Assembly (NCBI RefSeq): GCF_030547545.1
Contig: NZ_JAUOQE010000002.1
Coordinates: forward strand, 186,001 to 250,000
Source of the DNA: Amphritea sp. 1_MG-2023
GTDB taxonomy: Bacteria > Pseudomonadota > Gammaproteobacteria > Pseudomonadales > Balneatricaceae
DNA: 64,000 bases
Reading direction: 5' to 3'
The translations under genes and the position numbers were made by a program. Positions 7,879-16,660 of the stretch are shown here, piece by piece; position 1 is the first letter of the stretch, and each line of letters opens with the position of its first letter. The notes below the pieces were generated by a model. That model worked only from the letters and a program-made list of their open reading frames with translations, was not told the origin of the DNA and made no database searches.

Positions 7879-9105
7879 ATGCGGCAACTGATGAACCGAG
7901 CATCTGTTCTACTGATATCTGTGTTATTAACGCTAATGGTGACGGGCTGTGTGGTCAAGCAGCCTCAGCAGCAGCTTTTTCCTTCGCAGTTGCCGTTACA
8001 GTCGCTTGCAGGCGTGGTGATACAGCGTCAGCAACAGCTTTGGTTTCAACCCTGTTATGAAAAGCGCTGGTGGCCTATAGAAGACTTTACCCCGCAACAG
8101 GAGCTGAGTGAGCATTATCAGCGGTTCACCGGGTTTAGTAAAAGTGACTTATATGTTGAGTTGCAGGCGGTTGTTGATCCTGCTTTTGACAAGCGTCTGC
8201 TGGTCAAGCAACTCGATACCGTCGGCGGTACCGCCGCAACCTGTCATTTCCGCTTGGCCGGGGTGCTATTTCGGGCCGCGAGTAGTGATCCGCACTGGGT
8301 GGCAGATATATTGACTGATCGTGTGATTGTTAAGAGTGTTAAACCGTTGGCTAGTTTTCAGTTTCAAACACGCGCGCAAACGCTGACTGTTGACGAGACG
8401 GTTAGTTCAGATGAGTTGGGGGCTGCTGCCAGTCAAGGCAAGGATTTCGCGGTTATCGCGCGTTATACTGAGAAGATAGTCAAGCAGGGTAAGCAGCCGT
8501 TTGAAATAACCTTGATTAAACAGCGTTGTGTCGATAGCGAAAGTGGCGCTTTGTTGCCGTTAACGGCGCAGATGATGTTTTATGACCGAGCGTATCATGG
8601 CTGTGCCCGTCGAGGTCATACACAGACCGATGAGATCGCTGGCTTTTATTGGTATCAGCCTGAGGATGGTCATCAGGTGATGTTTAAGCTTTCGACTGAT
8701 TATCAAGTACAGCTGGTAAGCCGTGATGCATCAGGCAAGGCGATGACTGAACATGGGCATTGGCAATACCTGAAATCCGGCAAATTGATTTTCAGTATGC
8801 AAGATGCCGAGCAGCATGAATATTTGATGTTATTTCGCCGCGGTACTGGAGGCCAATTAGTCTTGCAGACGGGCGCAGATCACTGGGTGGAATACGGTGC
8901 AACGTTTAAGCTTTGGCGACCTTCAGGGCTGCAGGGTGGGGTGCTGTTGCCCCGAGATAAGCCCGAGCAGGATTCCAAGCGGGATGCCCCCCTAGTCGCC
9001 GAACCAGCCTCAGTTACGTCACTCACCGCCCCATCGATACAAGCTGCCGATATGGATGATGAGCTATTAAATGAAATTATAATTGATGAGATTCAGCAGC
9101 CCTAA
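7879..9105 (+). CDS. COG3650-like lipoprotein of unknown function
   Basis: A lipoprotein of about 408 residues. From the ATG at 7879 the lipobox LMVTGC puts the lipid-carrying Cys at residue 24; a TTG at 7867 and an ATG at 7891 are alternative starts. Three modules can be seen. The first is an N-terminal part with paired cysteines. The second (about 195-255) has QPFEITLIKQRCVDSESG, then TAQMMFYDRAYHGCARRG, resembling the COG3650 pattern (EPFW...C.D..SG..YP......G..Y.GCa). The third is a C-terminal NlpE/META-like barrel (GHWQYLKSGKLIFS). The last 50 residues are low-complexity. It is probably an envelope protein; function unknown. Confidence 0.7.
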   Translation: MRQLMNRASVLLISVLLTLMVTGCVVKQPQQQLFPSQLPLQSLAGVVIQRQQQLWFQPCYEKRWWPIEDFTPQQELSEHYQRFTGFSKSDLYVELQAVVDPAFDKRLLVKQLDTVGGTAATCHFRLAGVLFRAASSDPHWVADILTDRVIVKSVKPLASFQFQTRAQTLTVDETVSSDELGAAASQGKDFAVIARYTEKIVKQGKQPFEITLIKQRCVDSESGALLPLTAQMMFYDRAYHGCARRGHTQTDEIAGFYWYQPEDGHQVMFKLSTDYQVQLVSRDASGKAMTEHGHWQYLKSGKLIFSMQDAEQHEYLMLFRRGTGGQLVLQTGADHWVEYGATFKLWRPSGLQGGVLLPRDKPEQDSKRDAPLVAEPASVTSLTAPSIQAADMDDELLNEIIIDEIQQP

Positions 9106-9118
9106 GCGCCGATCCGGG

Positions 9119-9820
9119 TTATGTAAATAGCTTGAGCAATTGATCTTTCGCTTGATTGATCTCTGCGGCTAAATAGTCGCTACCGCCTCGATCGGGATGT
9201 AGCTTTTGCATGAGTCGACGATGTGCTTCGATGACTTCATCTTTTGATGCGCCGGGTTCTAAGCCCAGAATTTGATACGCCTTATCGGTATCGGAGGCTT
9301 CGGTGGACGAGTGATCATCGTCACGCCAACTATCACCAAAGCGTTTATCCAGATAGGTTTCAAGTAATCTTGCCGACTGAGCGTCAGTTGAACGGCAATC
9401 ATTGAGTAGTTCGATAAACTCCGCTTCAGTTAATGTCGACAGCTGTCGCCCTTGAAAAGGGCCTTCTAAGACCTCTCCCTCGAGTGTGCCAGTAGCGTGA
9501 TCGAGTTGCATTTTTATCATGCGACTCTTGACCTCTGAGGTGTTGCCAGCCGTGTTCTGATTGTTTTGATAATGCTGAAATAATTTACCGAAAATGGGGA
9601 TCAGCGGAATAATGCGCCGCGCGAAGGGTAGCAGGATGGCAAATACGGCGCCGAGCCAATGTAGTTTTCCGCTAAAGGTTAAGTAAAAAAGTGCGGCGGC
9701 GAGTACCGCGGCAATCAGCATGAAGTTCGCTTTGCGTTGATCGGCGGGGGATTTGCTGCGCAACCAAACAAACCAGCCAAGTAACAGTAAGCCGAGCAGT
9801 ATCAGTACAATGGGGTTCAA
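9119..9820 (-). CDS. Membrane-anchored J-domain protein
   Basis: A 233-residue protein. Two hydrophobic segments (about 4-20 and 34-50, possibly a third at 55-75) anchor the N-terminus. A soluble middle follows, and a J domain occupies the last 52 residues with HPD at about 208-210 ([20 protein letters not shown]). The order 'membrane first, J domain last' resembles DjlA/Tim14-type co-chaperones that recruit DnaK to a membrane site. It lies 11 bases after the VWA gene on the same strand, so the two are probably translated from one message. Confidence 0.87.
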   Translation of the reverse strand: MNPIVLILLGLLLLGWFVWLRSKSPADQRKANFMLIAAVLAAALFYLTFSGKLHWLGAVFAILLPFARRIIPLIPIFGKLFQHYQNNQNTAGNTSEVKSRMIKMQLDHATGTLEGEVLEGPFQGRQLSTLTEAEFIELLNDCRSTDAQSARLLETYLDKRFGDSWRDDDHSSTEASDTDKAYQILGLEPGASKDEVIEAHRRLMQKLHPDRGGSDYLAAEINQAKDQLLKLFT

Positions 9821-9831
9821 GATTGGAATCC

Positions 9832-10533
9832 TTAGGGTTTAAGCTGATGAGTGAGTTGCAGAATGTCTGGATGCCCTTGATTCGCGTATTTCAGCAGCGC
9901 TTTTCGGCCACCAGTGGCATAGATCGCGACGGCACTGAGTAAGGCTTTCAGGGTTGAGGCGCTGGTGTTATCAAAGCGACAATAGGCGCCTCCAGAAAGT
10001 TGCGCCATCTGTTTGAATGTATGGGCCGCGCTGATATCGTGTCCCTCTTGAAAGATAAATAAAGGTGTCGCGTGAATGCCCAGCTGTCCGGCCAGTTGGC
10101 AGAGAAAATCAGCGGGTTCTTCAACGCAGTCACCAATAAAGATGATGGCTTGTACCGCTTCTTGACGTGTTTGTTTCAGGCTATGTTGAAGCAGCCGAGC
10201 AATCTGCGTATGGCCACCTAGACATTGAACATGATTCATCTGATTAAGTAGACTGTCGGTGTTTTTCAACCATTGACTGGCGCTGAATTGCTGCATACCG
10301 CCGTAATGACACAGTTGCACGCTGAGCCCACCGAGATCTTGCGTTTGTAAAAACATTTCGCTTTGCAAGTGGCAAGCGTGATCCCAGGTTTTCTCTCGGC
10401 TAGCGGTAGCATCCAGCGCAAAGATGAGTCGCGCATCGCCCTGCTGCGGTACTGAGAGTTGCCGAGCTTGTTGCAGGAAGGCTTCAATTTCCTGATCGCT
10501 GGAGGTCGGTTTCAGGACGGATTTATTTTTCAT
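9832..10533 (-). CDS. VWA domain protein paired with a J-domain protein
   Basis: A 233-residue, signal-less von Willebrand A domain protein. The MIDAS motif appears as D41-A-T43-A-S45 in [10 protein letters not shown], a DxTxS variant of DxSxS. The rest shows the alternating strand/helix pattern, with [15 protein letters not shown] in the middle and GGAYCRF near the end. It is a predicted cytosolic metal-dependent protein-binding module. It precedes the J-domain gene by 11 bases. The pairing suggests that the VWA protein selects a client for a membrane-bound DnaK/J machine, which is inference. A strong terminator lies upstream, ending the preceding unit. Confidence 0.8.
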   Translation of the reverse strand: MKNKSVLKPTSSDQEIEAFLQQARQLSVPQQGDARLIFALDATASREKTWDHACHLQSEMFLQTQDLGGLSVQLCHYGGMQQFSASQWLKNTDSLLNQMNHVQCLGGHTQIARLLQHSLKQTRQEAVQAIIFIGDCVEEPADFLCQLAGQLGIHATPLFIFQEGHDISAAHTFKQMAQLSGGAYCRFDNTSASTLKALLSAVAIYATGGRKALLKYANQGHPDILQLTHQLKP

Positions 10534-10589
10534 CGGCGGCAGACCTGAATAGTGTGTTGACTGAAATACTCATTTATTTGAAAGTTTGG

Positions 10590-10620
10590 CAGAAAAAAAG
10601 AGGCCTTGCAGCCTCTTTAT
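10590..10620 (-). terminator. Intrinsic terminator after the acyltransferase gene
   Basis: AAAGAGGC (10597-10604), loop CTTGCA and GCCTCTTT (10611-10618) form an 8-bp stem. Read on the minus strand it is followed by a run of seven T (complement of 10593-10599). It ends the olsF-like transcript 20 bases after its stop and insulates the VWA/J-domain pair. Confidence 0.85.
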
Positions 10621-10638
10621 GGTTTAAAACAGAATGAT

Positions 10639-12354
10639 TTAGTGAATTGGGCCGATATAGCGGGTGCGTTTTTTCGCTTTGAGGTAATCCATATCGACTA
10701 GCACCAAACCATCGACACAAAAGTTAAACTCAGCATCAATGCCAAAATCTAAGAAACGAACACCGTCAGACTCACATACGTCGGCATACTGTTTGTACAG
10801 GGTTGGTACCGCGCAGTTAAGGAAGTCCATCTGTTGTTTGAGGGTTTTGAAGTCTTCTTTATAGTCGTTGCCAGAGAAAAGTGTCTGCAAATGAGCGCTG
10901 ACTTCCGGCTTTATGGTGTAGGGAGTCAGTGATCGGCCTAGCCTTTCCTTATCGGGGAAATAGAGACTGTAAAAATAGACCAGTAGATCTTTTGCATGTT
11001 GCGGATAACGATTGCTGAGGCTGACTGGGCCGAACATGTAGCGAACCTTGGGATGCCGCTTTAAATATGCGCCGATACCATACCAAAGATAATCGAGGCT
11101 ACGCTTGCCCCAGTATTTCGGCTGCACAAAACTACGGCCGAGCTCAATGCCCTGTTCAAAATAATGTTGCATGGCTGGGCTGTAATTAAACAGTGTCGAG
11201 CTATAGAGTTGATCATCTTGGCTGTTATTCATTTTCCAAGCTTCAGCCAGGCGATAAGCGCCAACAATCTCAAGCTCTTCTTCATCCCAGAGGATTAAGT
11301 GGCGATAGTGAGAGTCATAACGATCAAGGTCGAGTTTTTCGCCGGTGCCTTCGCCGACACAGCGAAATGATACCTCTCGGAGTCGACCGACCTCTCGCAT
11401 AACGGTCGAATCGGCGTGATAGTCGAATAAATAGATGCGTTTTCCATCGGCGGTTTCGCCGAGCAGTTCAGACGCCTTGAGTTCTTTTTTTAAGGCTTGA
11501 CGGTTTTGCGGGTGAGCGATGGTTTTCTCTGTTTTGAATATCGGTTTACGGCCTTTCGCCAGTCGATAGAGGTGCTTGCGTACCATTTTGCTTTTTTCTT
11601 GAGCCGCGAGCGGTAATTTGTCTAATTGGCTGTAGGGGATCGGTTCGCCAACCTTAAATTGTAAGTTCATGGCGCGCTTATTAAACATTTCTCGAGGCAG
11701 TAATAGCGCGGCCAAGGCTTTATTCAAGCCTGAGGCGGTATAGAACAGTGATGAGTTTTTCCCACCGATGAAAATCGGCAAGATAGGGCAGTTGGTTCTT
11801 TTGGCAAAGTGAAGGAAACCCTGATTCCAGCTATTATCTTTGATGCCGGTCGGGCCAGCACGAGATACTTCGCCGGCAGGAAAAACAATGACGGCCTCTT
11901 CGTTGTGAAGGGCCTTATTGATATTGGCGATATCCTGTTTACGAGTGGCTTTATTTAGGTTATCAACGGGCAGCAATAGTGGGCTGAGCTGAGTAAAAGA
12001 TGCCAGCATATCGTTGGCAACGATACGCACATCTTTACGTATTTCGCCGATCATCTTCAGCAGTGCAAGACCATCCAGTGCCCCTAAGGGGTGATTTGCA
12101 ATGATTAGCACTCGTCCGCTAGAGGGAATGTTCATCTGATCTTTATTGCTTAGGCTGTAAGTGAAATTGAAGTAATCCAATACCCGATCAATAAACTCAA
12201 AACCGTGATAGTTATGATTCTCGGTTAGAAAGCGGTTGACCTCTTGTTCGTGAAACAGGCGCCGTAGCGCAAACAGTGCCGTTTTACGAAGAACGGATGG
12301 CTGCGATGCAAAAGAGGGGAATTTATGGGTGATAACCTGTTCAACGTTGATCAC
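10639..12354 (-). CDS. olsF: Bifunctional acyltransferase, OlsF-like (ornithine lipid synthesis)
   Basis: A 571-residue two-domain protein. The N-terminal half (about 60-270) is a PlsC-type O-acyltransferase, with H88 and D94 in NHPLGALDG and an FPAGEVSR motif. The C-terminal half (about 300-560) is a hemolysin/OlsB-type GNAT-like N-acyltransferase with LREVSFRCVGEGTG, LGRSFVQPKYWGKRSLDYLW and FGPVSLSNRYP. This order matches OlsF of Serratia and Vibrio, which makes ornithine lipids: N-acylation of ornithine by the C-terminal domain, then O-acylation by the N-terminal domain. The product would be a phosphorus-free membrane lipid. A general lysophospholipid acyltransferase/hemolysin role is the alternative. 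Confidence 0.78.
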   Translation of the reverse strand: MINVEQVITHKFPSFASQPSVLRKTALFALRRLFHEQEVNRFLTENHNYHGFEFIDRVLDYFNFTYSLSNKDQMNIPSSGRVLIIANHPLGALDGLALLKMIGEIRKDVRIVANDMLASFTQLSPLLLPVDNLNKATRKQDIANINKALHNEEAVIVFPAGEVSRAGPTGIKDNSWNQGFLHFAKRTNCPILPIFIGGKNSSLFYTASGLNKALAALLLPREMFNKRAMNLQFKVGEPIPYSQLDKLPLAAQEKSKMVRKHLYRLAKGRKPIFKTEKTIAHPQNRQALKKELKASELLGETADGKRIYLFDYHADSTVMREVGRLREVSFRCVGEGTGEKLDLDRYDSHYRHLILWDEEELEIVGAYRLAEAWKMNNSQDDQLYSSTLFNYSPAMQHYFEQGIELGRSFVQPKYWGKRSLDYLWYGIGAYLKRHPKVRYMFGPVSLSNRYPQHAKDLLVYFYSLYFPDKERLGRSLTPYTIKPEVSAHLQTLFSGNDYKEDFKTLKQQMDFLNCAVPTLYKQYADVCESDGVRFLDFGIDAEFNFCVDGLVLVDMDYLKAKKRTRYIGPIH

Positions 12355-12462
12355 AATCTCTGACCTTTCCGATTACTATTCAGCGTCAATTTATGTGATT
12401 AATATGACAGTCAGTGGTCAGAAAAATGACTATCCGATGACGGCGGTGTTTGGCTTGTATTA

Positions 12463-12651
12463 TCAATCAAATTCAAACGCATCCTTCCACGGGTCTTTAT
12501 CGTTCACGCGTCGGCCATGATTTTTGCGTCGATCCGGCTCATAACGGATCTGTTCTCGACGGTTCTTATGATTGCGACGATCAATGCCGCAGCGTTTTTC
12601 GATCAAGGGACGTTCGTGATCATTGGCTTTGTTGCTTTTTTCGCTTGTCAT
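12463..12651 (-). CDS. Small Arg-rich protein, conserved-type
   Basis: A 62-residue very basic and acidic protein with repeated RR and DRR motifs (CGIDRRNHKNRREQ, EPDRRKNHGRRV) and the ending DPWKDAFEFD. I recognise the style from small uncharacterised gammaproteobacterial proteins with DRR repeats, but no function is known. It has no membrane or signal segment. An AGGAC site lies about 10 bases before the ATG. It is on the same strand as, and upstream of, the acyltransferase gene with a 108-base gap. Confidence 0.6.
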   Translation of the reverse strand: MTSEKSNKANDHERPLIEKRCGIDRRNHKNRREQIRYEPDRRKNHGRRVNDKDPWKDAFEFD

Positions 12652-12853
12652 AACATCTGTCCTACGGTGTCTACTTTAAGCTTAGAATAATTTTCATTTA
12701 AATCGAGAATCATCGTGACTCTCTTCGTCACCGATCAATGCCGCGAGGTGGCGGGTGAATGTTTGCAGATGGGTGATCTGACGCCTTATAATGCAGTTAT
12801 CTAAATTAGTGTTTTTTAATATTTCGCTGTCGATATTTAGATCGTTTTAACTT

Positions 12854-12896
12854 ATTGAGTCTAGATAAGTTGAGTGTAATAAATTGAGTCTAAATA
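12854..12896 (+). repeat. Direct repeat pair upstream of the winged-helix gene
   Basis: ATTGAGTCTAGATA (12854-12867) and ATTGAGTCTAAATA (12883-12896) are 13/14 identical and start 29 bases apart, about three helical turns. A partial copy, GTTGAGTGT, lies between them. They end 15 bases before the start of the winged-helix gene, so they may be operator sites for it or for its own product. Confidence 0.45.
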
Positions 12897-12911
12897 GGAG
12901 TCTGACGAATC

Positions 12912-13199
12912 ATGAATACTCTCAACAGGACGTTTGCGCGCCGGTTGTTTATCTCATATCTAATTGCCACCACTGAGCGGCCGAGTGTGCCTGCATTGAT
13001 CGCACTGACCGGCTGGCCACGACGCACCATACAAGATGTCATCAAGGTGATTCCCGGTATGGGGGTGAATATTTACTTCAAGCAGGATGGTCGACGTAAT
13101 AATGACGGTTATTATGTGATCGATAGTTGGGGAGCAATCAATTCAGAATGGGTTAAATTGAATATTGATCGCATAAAGCGGAGCTTGGAACTTAAATAA
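12912..13199 (+). CDS. Small winged helix-turn-helix protein
   Basis: A 95-residue protein of the short winged-helix family whose members open with 'NTLxRTFARRLFxSYLI'. Here an HTH (TERPSVPALIALTGWPRRTIQDVIKVI) is followed by a wing with GVNIYFKQDGRRNNDGYYVID and a C-terminal helix. I recall this as the HTH_43-type winged helix, but the exact family name is not certain. It is a likely DNA-binding regulator; target unknown. The preceding direct repeats suggest autoregulation. The region 12652-12911 upstream holds no other gene I can support. Confidence 0.75.
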   Translation: MNTLNRTFARRLFISYLIATTERPSVPALIALTGWPRRTIQDVIKVIPGMGVNIYFKQDGRRNNDGYYVIDSWGAINSEWVKLNIDRIKRSLELK

Positions 13200-13273
13200 C
13201 TGTTTTTATATACAGTATTTCATAGTAGGCTTGAATAAATACAAAATGAGTTTGTGTTAATTTGGGCGATGAA

Positions 13274-14344
13274 GTGACTGAGCAGCCGTTACGAAAAATT
13301 ATTCATTGTGACTGTGATTGTTTTTTTGCCGCAGTCGAGATGCGGGATAATCCGTCCCTGCAAGATATTCCATTAGCCATTGGTGGTTCATCTGATCGCC
13401 GTGGTGTGATTTCTACCTGTAATTATCCCGCTAGAGCGTTTGGTATTCATTCCGCCATGGCGACTGCCCAAGCCCTGAAACTGTGTCCGCACTTAACGGT
13501 CTTGCCCGGTAATATGGAGAAATACCGTCAAGCATCGGCTGCTATCATGTCGATCTATGCTGACTATACTGATTTAATTGAGCCTTTATCACTGGATGAA
13601 GCCTATCTGGATGTGACCGATGCTAAGCATCATGGTGGTAGCGCTACCTTAATGGCGCAAGAGATACGTCAGCGGGTCAGTGATACTGTGGGCATCACTA
13701 TTTCGGCGGGTGTCGCTCCGAATAAGTATATTGCTAAAATTGCCAGCGATTGGCATAAACCGGACGGCTTGTGTGTTATCACGCCGGATAAGCTAGAAGA
13801 CTTTGTGCTGCGATTGCCGGTGAAGAAAATCGTGGGTGTCGGTAAGGTGACAACGGCGAAACTTCAACAGATGGGTATCGAGAACTGTGCCGATTTGCGG
13901 CAGTTAAGTTTGGCGCAATTAGTTAATCGATTTGGTCGGTTTGGTAAGCGATTATACGAGCTAAGCCGAGGAATTGATGAACGGCCGGTGAAAACCACGC
14001 GGGAACGCAAATCGATCAGTGTTGAACATACGTTTGCCGTTGATTTACCTGATTTATCCTGCTGTGTCGATAAACTACCGGCGATGCTGAGTGAGCTTGA
14101 ACTTCGGTTTCAAAAGCATGCTCAGCAGCGAGAGGTTGCGGGGGCGGTGATTAAGTTGAAGTTTGCCGATTTCACACAAACCACGGTTGAACAACAGAGC
14201 GGTGAATGTTCATTGGCGCTGTATCAGCATCTTTGTCAGGAGGCTTGGTTGAGAGGCCGTAAGGCGGTACGTTTAATCGGTGTGGGGTATCGCTTACGGC
14301 CCAAGAATGGTCAGCAAGTCGAACAGTTAAAGCTACTGTATTAA
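13274..14344 (+). CDS. dinB: DNA polymerase IV
   Basis: A 356-residue Y-family translesion polymerase. The N-terminus KIIHCDCDCFFAAVEMRD carries the first catalytic aspartate (D13). It is followed by GVISTCNYPAR, the SLDEAYLDVT motif with the second catalytic Asp/Glu, and SAGVAPNKYIAKIASD. The helix-hairpin-helix thumb is GVGKVTTAKLQQMGI, and a little-finger domain forms the C-terminus. I prefer the GTG at 13274, which aligns with the usual N-terminus; a TTG at 13262 would add four residues. No obvious LexA box was seen in the 60 bases upstream. Confidence 0.93.
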   Translation: MTEQPLRKIIHCDCDCFFAAVEMRDNPSLQDIPLAIGGSSDRRGVISTCNYPARAFGIHSAMATAQALKLCPHLTVLPGNMEKYRQASAAIMSIYADYTDLIEPLSLDEAYLDVTDAKHHGGSATLMAQEIRQRVSDTVGITISAGVAPNKYIAKIASDWHKPDGLCVITPDKLEDFVLRLPVKKIVGVGKVTTAKLQQMGIENCADLRQLSLAQLVNRFGRFGKRLYELSRGIDERPVKTTRERKSISVEHTFAVDLPDLSCCVDKLPAMLSELELRFQKHAQQREVAGAVIKLKFADFTQTTVEQQSGECSLALYQHLCQEAWLRGRKAVRLIGVGYRLRPKNGQQVEQLKLLY

Positions 14345-14385
14345 ACGCTGATGGCGATAGCGGATAGTTAAGCGAGGAACCAAGT

Positions 14386-14952
14386 ATGTTGCAACATGAT
14401 GCCGCGATCGCAGCGCTAATTGATCGTTTACAGCGGTTGCAGCCGGACCCTGGTTATCGGGATGATCAGCAGGCCATATTTTGTTGTCGTTTAGCCTTGG
14501 ATGCGTTGGAGCAGGGAAGTTATGGCGTGGCGGCTATATTGATTGATCCTCAGGGGCGACGGGTGGCACAGTCTGAAAACCGCGTGTTTAGTCAGGCGGG
14601 TTATCACAGTAGTGCTCATGCTGAAATGTTATTGATCGATCAGCTTGAGGCGGGGCTAGTGCCTTATCAGCCAGAAGCGTTGACGCTATTAGTCACGCTC
14701 GAACCCTGTCCGATGTGTTTAGCGCGGTTGTTGCTATCGGGCATTGGCTCGGTGCGCTATATCGCCGCTGATCATGCCGGTGGCATGTTAACTCATGCCG
14801 ATAAATTACCGCCCGCTTGGCGTAATTTGATGCAGTTGCAACAGCACTACAAAGCCCATGTCTCGCCGAGTGTAAAACAACTGGCCGCCGATATCGCCGC
14901 AACGCACTTAGCTAGTCTTCGCCATAAGCTGTTGTTGCATATACGTCCCTAA
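14386..14952 (+). CDS. Nucleoside/nucleobase deaminase (CDA fold)
   Basis: A 188-residue zinc deaminase. The metal and catalytic site is H78-A-E80 (SSAHAEMLL) plus P107-C108-P-M-C111 (LEPCPMCLARLL), the HAE...PCxxC signature of the cytidine/guanine/tRNA-adenosine deaminase fold. The extra N-terminal helix and long C-terminal tail make it longer than TadA (about 150-165), so a free nucleoside or guanine deaminase is more likely than the essential tRNA enzyme. It lies 41 bases after dinB and is possibly co-transcribed. Confidence 0.82.
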   Translation: MLQHDAAIAALIDRLQRLQPDPGYRDDQQAIFCCRLALDALEQGSYGVAAILIDPQGRRVAQSENRVFSQAGYHSSAHAEMLLIDQLEAGLVPYQPEALTLLVTLEPCPMCLARLLLSGIGSVRYIAADHAGGMLTHADKLPPAWRNLMQLQQHYKAHVSPSVKQLAADIAATHLASLRHKLLLHIRP

Positions 14953-14960
14953 GTCTATTT

Positions 14961-14984
14961 TGTGCAGATGCACAGTGCTATAAT
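14961..14984 (+). promoter_or_regulatory. Palindrome plus extended -10 promoter for the SulP gene
   Basis: TGTGCA-GA-TGCACA (14961-14974) is a 6-2-6 inverted repeat. Immediately after it, TGCTATAAT (14976-14984) is a perfect -10 hexamer with an extended TGn. The palindrome lies where a -35 element would be, so a bound regulator could control the promoter. The SulP start is 48 bases downstream of the -10. Confidence 0.5.
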
Positions 14985-15031
14985 TCCGCTTTTTTTGCCG
15001 TCAGTCTTCTACTCAGGAAAAGTATTCTATT

Positions 15032-16594
15032 ATGCTGCAGCTGATTTATAAACGTTCTAAAAGCATGAAATCCGATCTGTTATCCGGTCTTACGGTGGCA
15101 CTGGCGCTGGTGCCGGAAGCGGTGGCCTTCGCGTTTGTAGCGGGTGTCGCTCCTTTAGTAGGGCTTTATGCCGCCTTTATGGTGGGCTTAATTACCGCCG
15201 TCATCGGTGGCCGTCCTGGAATGATTTCCGGTGCGACCGGGGCGCTTGCGGTGGTGATGGTGAGTCTCGTGGCTGAACACGGGATTGAATATCTGTTTGC
15301 TACCGTTGTGTTGATGGGGATTTTCCAGATATTAGCCGGTATCTTTAAGCTAGGTAAGTTTATCCGCATGGTGCCGCATCCGGTGATGCTCGGGTTTGTT
15401 AATGGTCTCGCTATCGTTATCTTTTTAGCGCAGATGAAGCAGTTTCAGGTGGCGGATGCCGATGGCGTACTGAGTTGGATGCAAGGTGAGCAACTGGGTG
15501 TGATGCTCGGGCTAGTGGCTTTAACGATGGCGATTATTCACTTTCTACCGAAATTAACCAAAGCGGTACCGTCGACATTAGTGGCTATCTTGGTAGTCAC
15601 CGGACTGGTGATTGGGCTAGATATTGATACGGCTCGAAGCGTACAGGATGTGCTAGTCGATATGACCGGTGATCCCGCGGCGAGTATTGCGGGTGGTTTG
15701 CCGCAGTTTCATATTCCGATGGTCGATCTTAACCTTGAAACCCTACGGATTATTTTGCCTTATGCGCTGATTCTGGCGGCGATTGGCTTGATTGAGTCAC
15801 TGCTAACACTGACTCTGATCGATGAGATTACCGAAACTCGTGGTCGGGGTAATCGTGAATGTGTCGGTCAGGGCGTTGCCAATGTTGCGACGGGTTTCTT
15901 TGGCGGCATGGGTGGCTGTGCGATGATCGGTCAGAGCATGATTAATATTGGCTCGGGAGGAACAGGGCGAGCATCCGGTATATCGGCGGCGCTATTTTTA
16001 CTGCTGTTTATCTTGGTCGGCTCTAGCTGGATTGAGATTATTCCGGTCGCCGCGCTGGTCGGTGTCATGTTTATTGTCGTGATTGGTACTTTTGAGTGGG
16101 CCAGCCTCAACTTGATGCGAAAGATTCCGCCTTCCGATGCGATTGTGGTCGTCGTTGTGACGGTGGTAACGGTACTGACGGATTTAGCGATTGCCGTCAT
16201 TGTGGGTGTCATTGTGTCTGCGCTAGTGTTTGCTTGGAAACACGCTAAGCATATGCGTATCGATACCAGTGTTGAAAATAATGGCTACTTGAAGGTTTAT
16301 AAGCCGCATGGGCCGCTGTTTTTTGGTTCTGTTCAAGCCTTTCGCGATAATTTCACACCTAAGTTTGATCCAGAGGAAGTGATCATCGACTTTGCAAATT
16401 GTCGAGTGATGGATCATTCCGGTGTGGAGGTGATTGACTCATTGGTAGAGCGGTATGAGAAAGCGGGTATTGATATTCATATTCGTCATCTGAGTGATGA
16501 ATGTATTCGTTTGCTAGAAAAAGCCGGTACTGCCGTTGAGATCAATCGGGAAGAAGACCCCAATTATAAAGTAGCAGCCGACAAGTTGGGTTGA
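15032..16594 (+). CDS. SulP family anion transporter with STAS domain
   Basis: A 520-residue inner-membrane transporter. It opens with the SulP signature region ([32 protein letters not shown], residues about 19-50). About ten to twelve transmembrane helices follow, with [16 protein letters not shown] between about 285 and 305. A cytosolic STAS domain makes up the last 110 residues, including [21 protein letters not shown]. Family members move sulfate, bicarbonate, chloride or carboxylates; the substrate cannot be read directly. The next gene is a TauE/SafE exporter, which makes sulfate or another sulfur oxyanion a reasonable guess. Confidence 0.88.
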   Translation: MLQLIYKRSKSMKSDLLSGLTVALALVPEAVAFAFVAGVAPLVGLYAAFMVGLITAVIGGRPGMISGATGALAVVMVSLVAEHGIEYLFATVVLMGIFQILAGIFKLGKFIRMVPHPVMLGFVNGLAIVIFLAQMKQFQVADADGVLSWMQGEQLGVMLGLVALTMAIIHFLPKLTKAVPSTLVAILVVTGLVIGLDIDTARSVQDVLVDMTGDPAASIAGGLPQFHIPMVDLNLETLRIILPYALILAAIGLIESLLTLTLIDEITETRGRGNRECVGQGVANVATGFFGGMGGCAMIGQSMINIGSGGTGRASGISAALFLLLFILVGSSWIEIIPVAALVGVMFIVVIGTFEWASLNLMRKIPPSDAIVVVVVTVVTVLTDLAIAVIVGVIVSALVFAWKHAKHMRIDTSVENNGYLKVYKPHGPLFFGSVQAFRDNFTPKFDPEEVIIDFANCRVMDHSGVEVIDSLVERYEKAGIDIHIRHLSDECIRLLEKAGTAVEINREEDPNYKVAADKLG

Positions 16595-16660
16595 TTTAAA
16601 CAGTCAATGATTAAACGCCGCGGTGATCATCGCGGTGATGATGGATAACGGATATTAACG

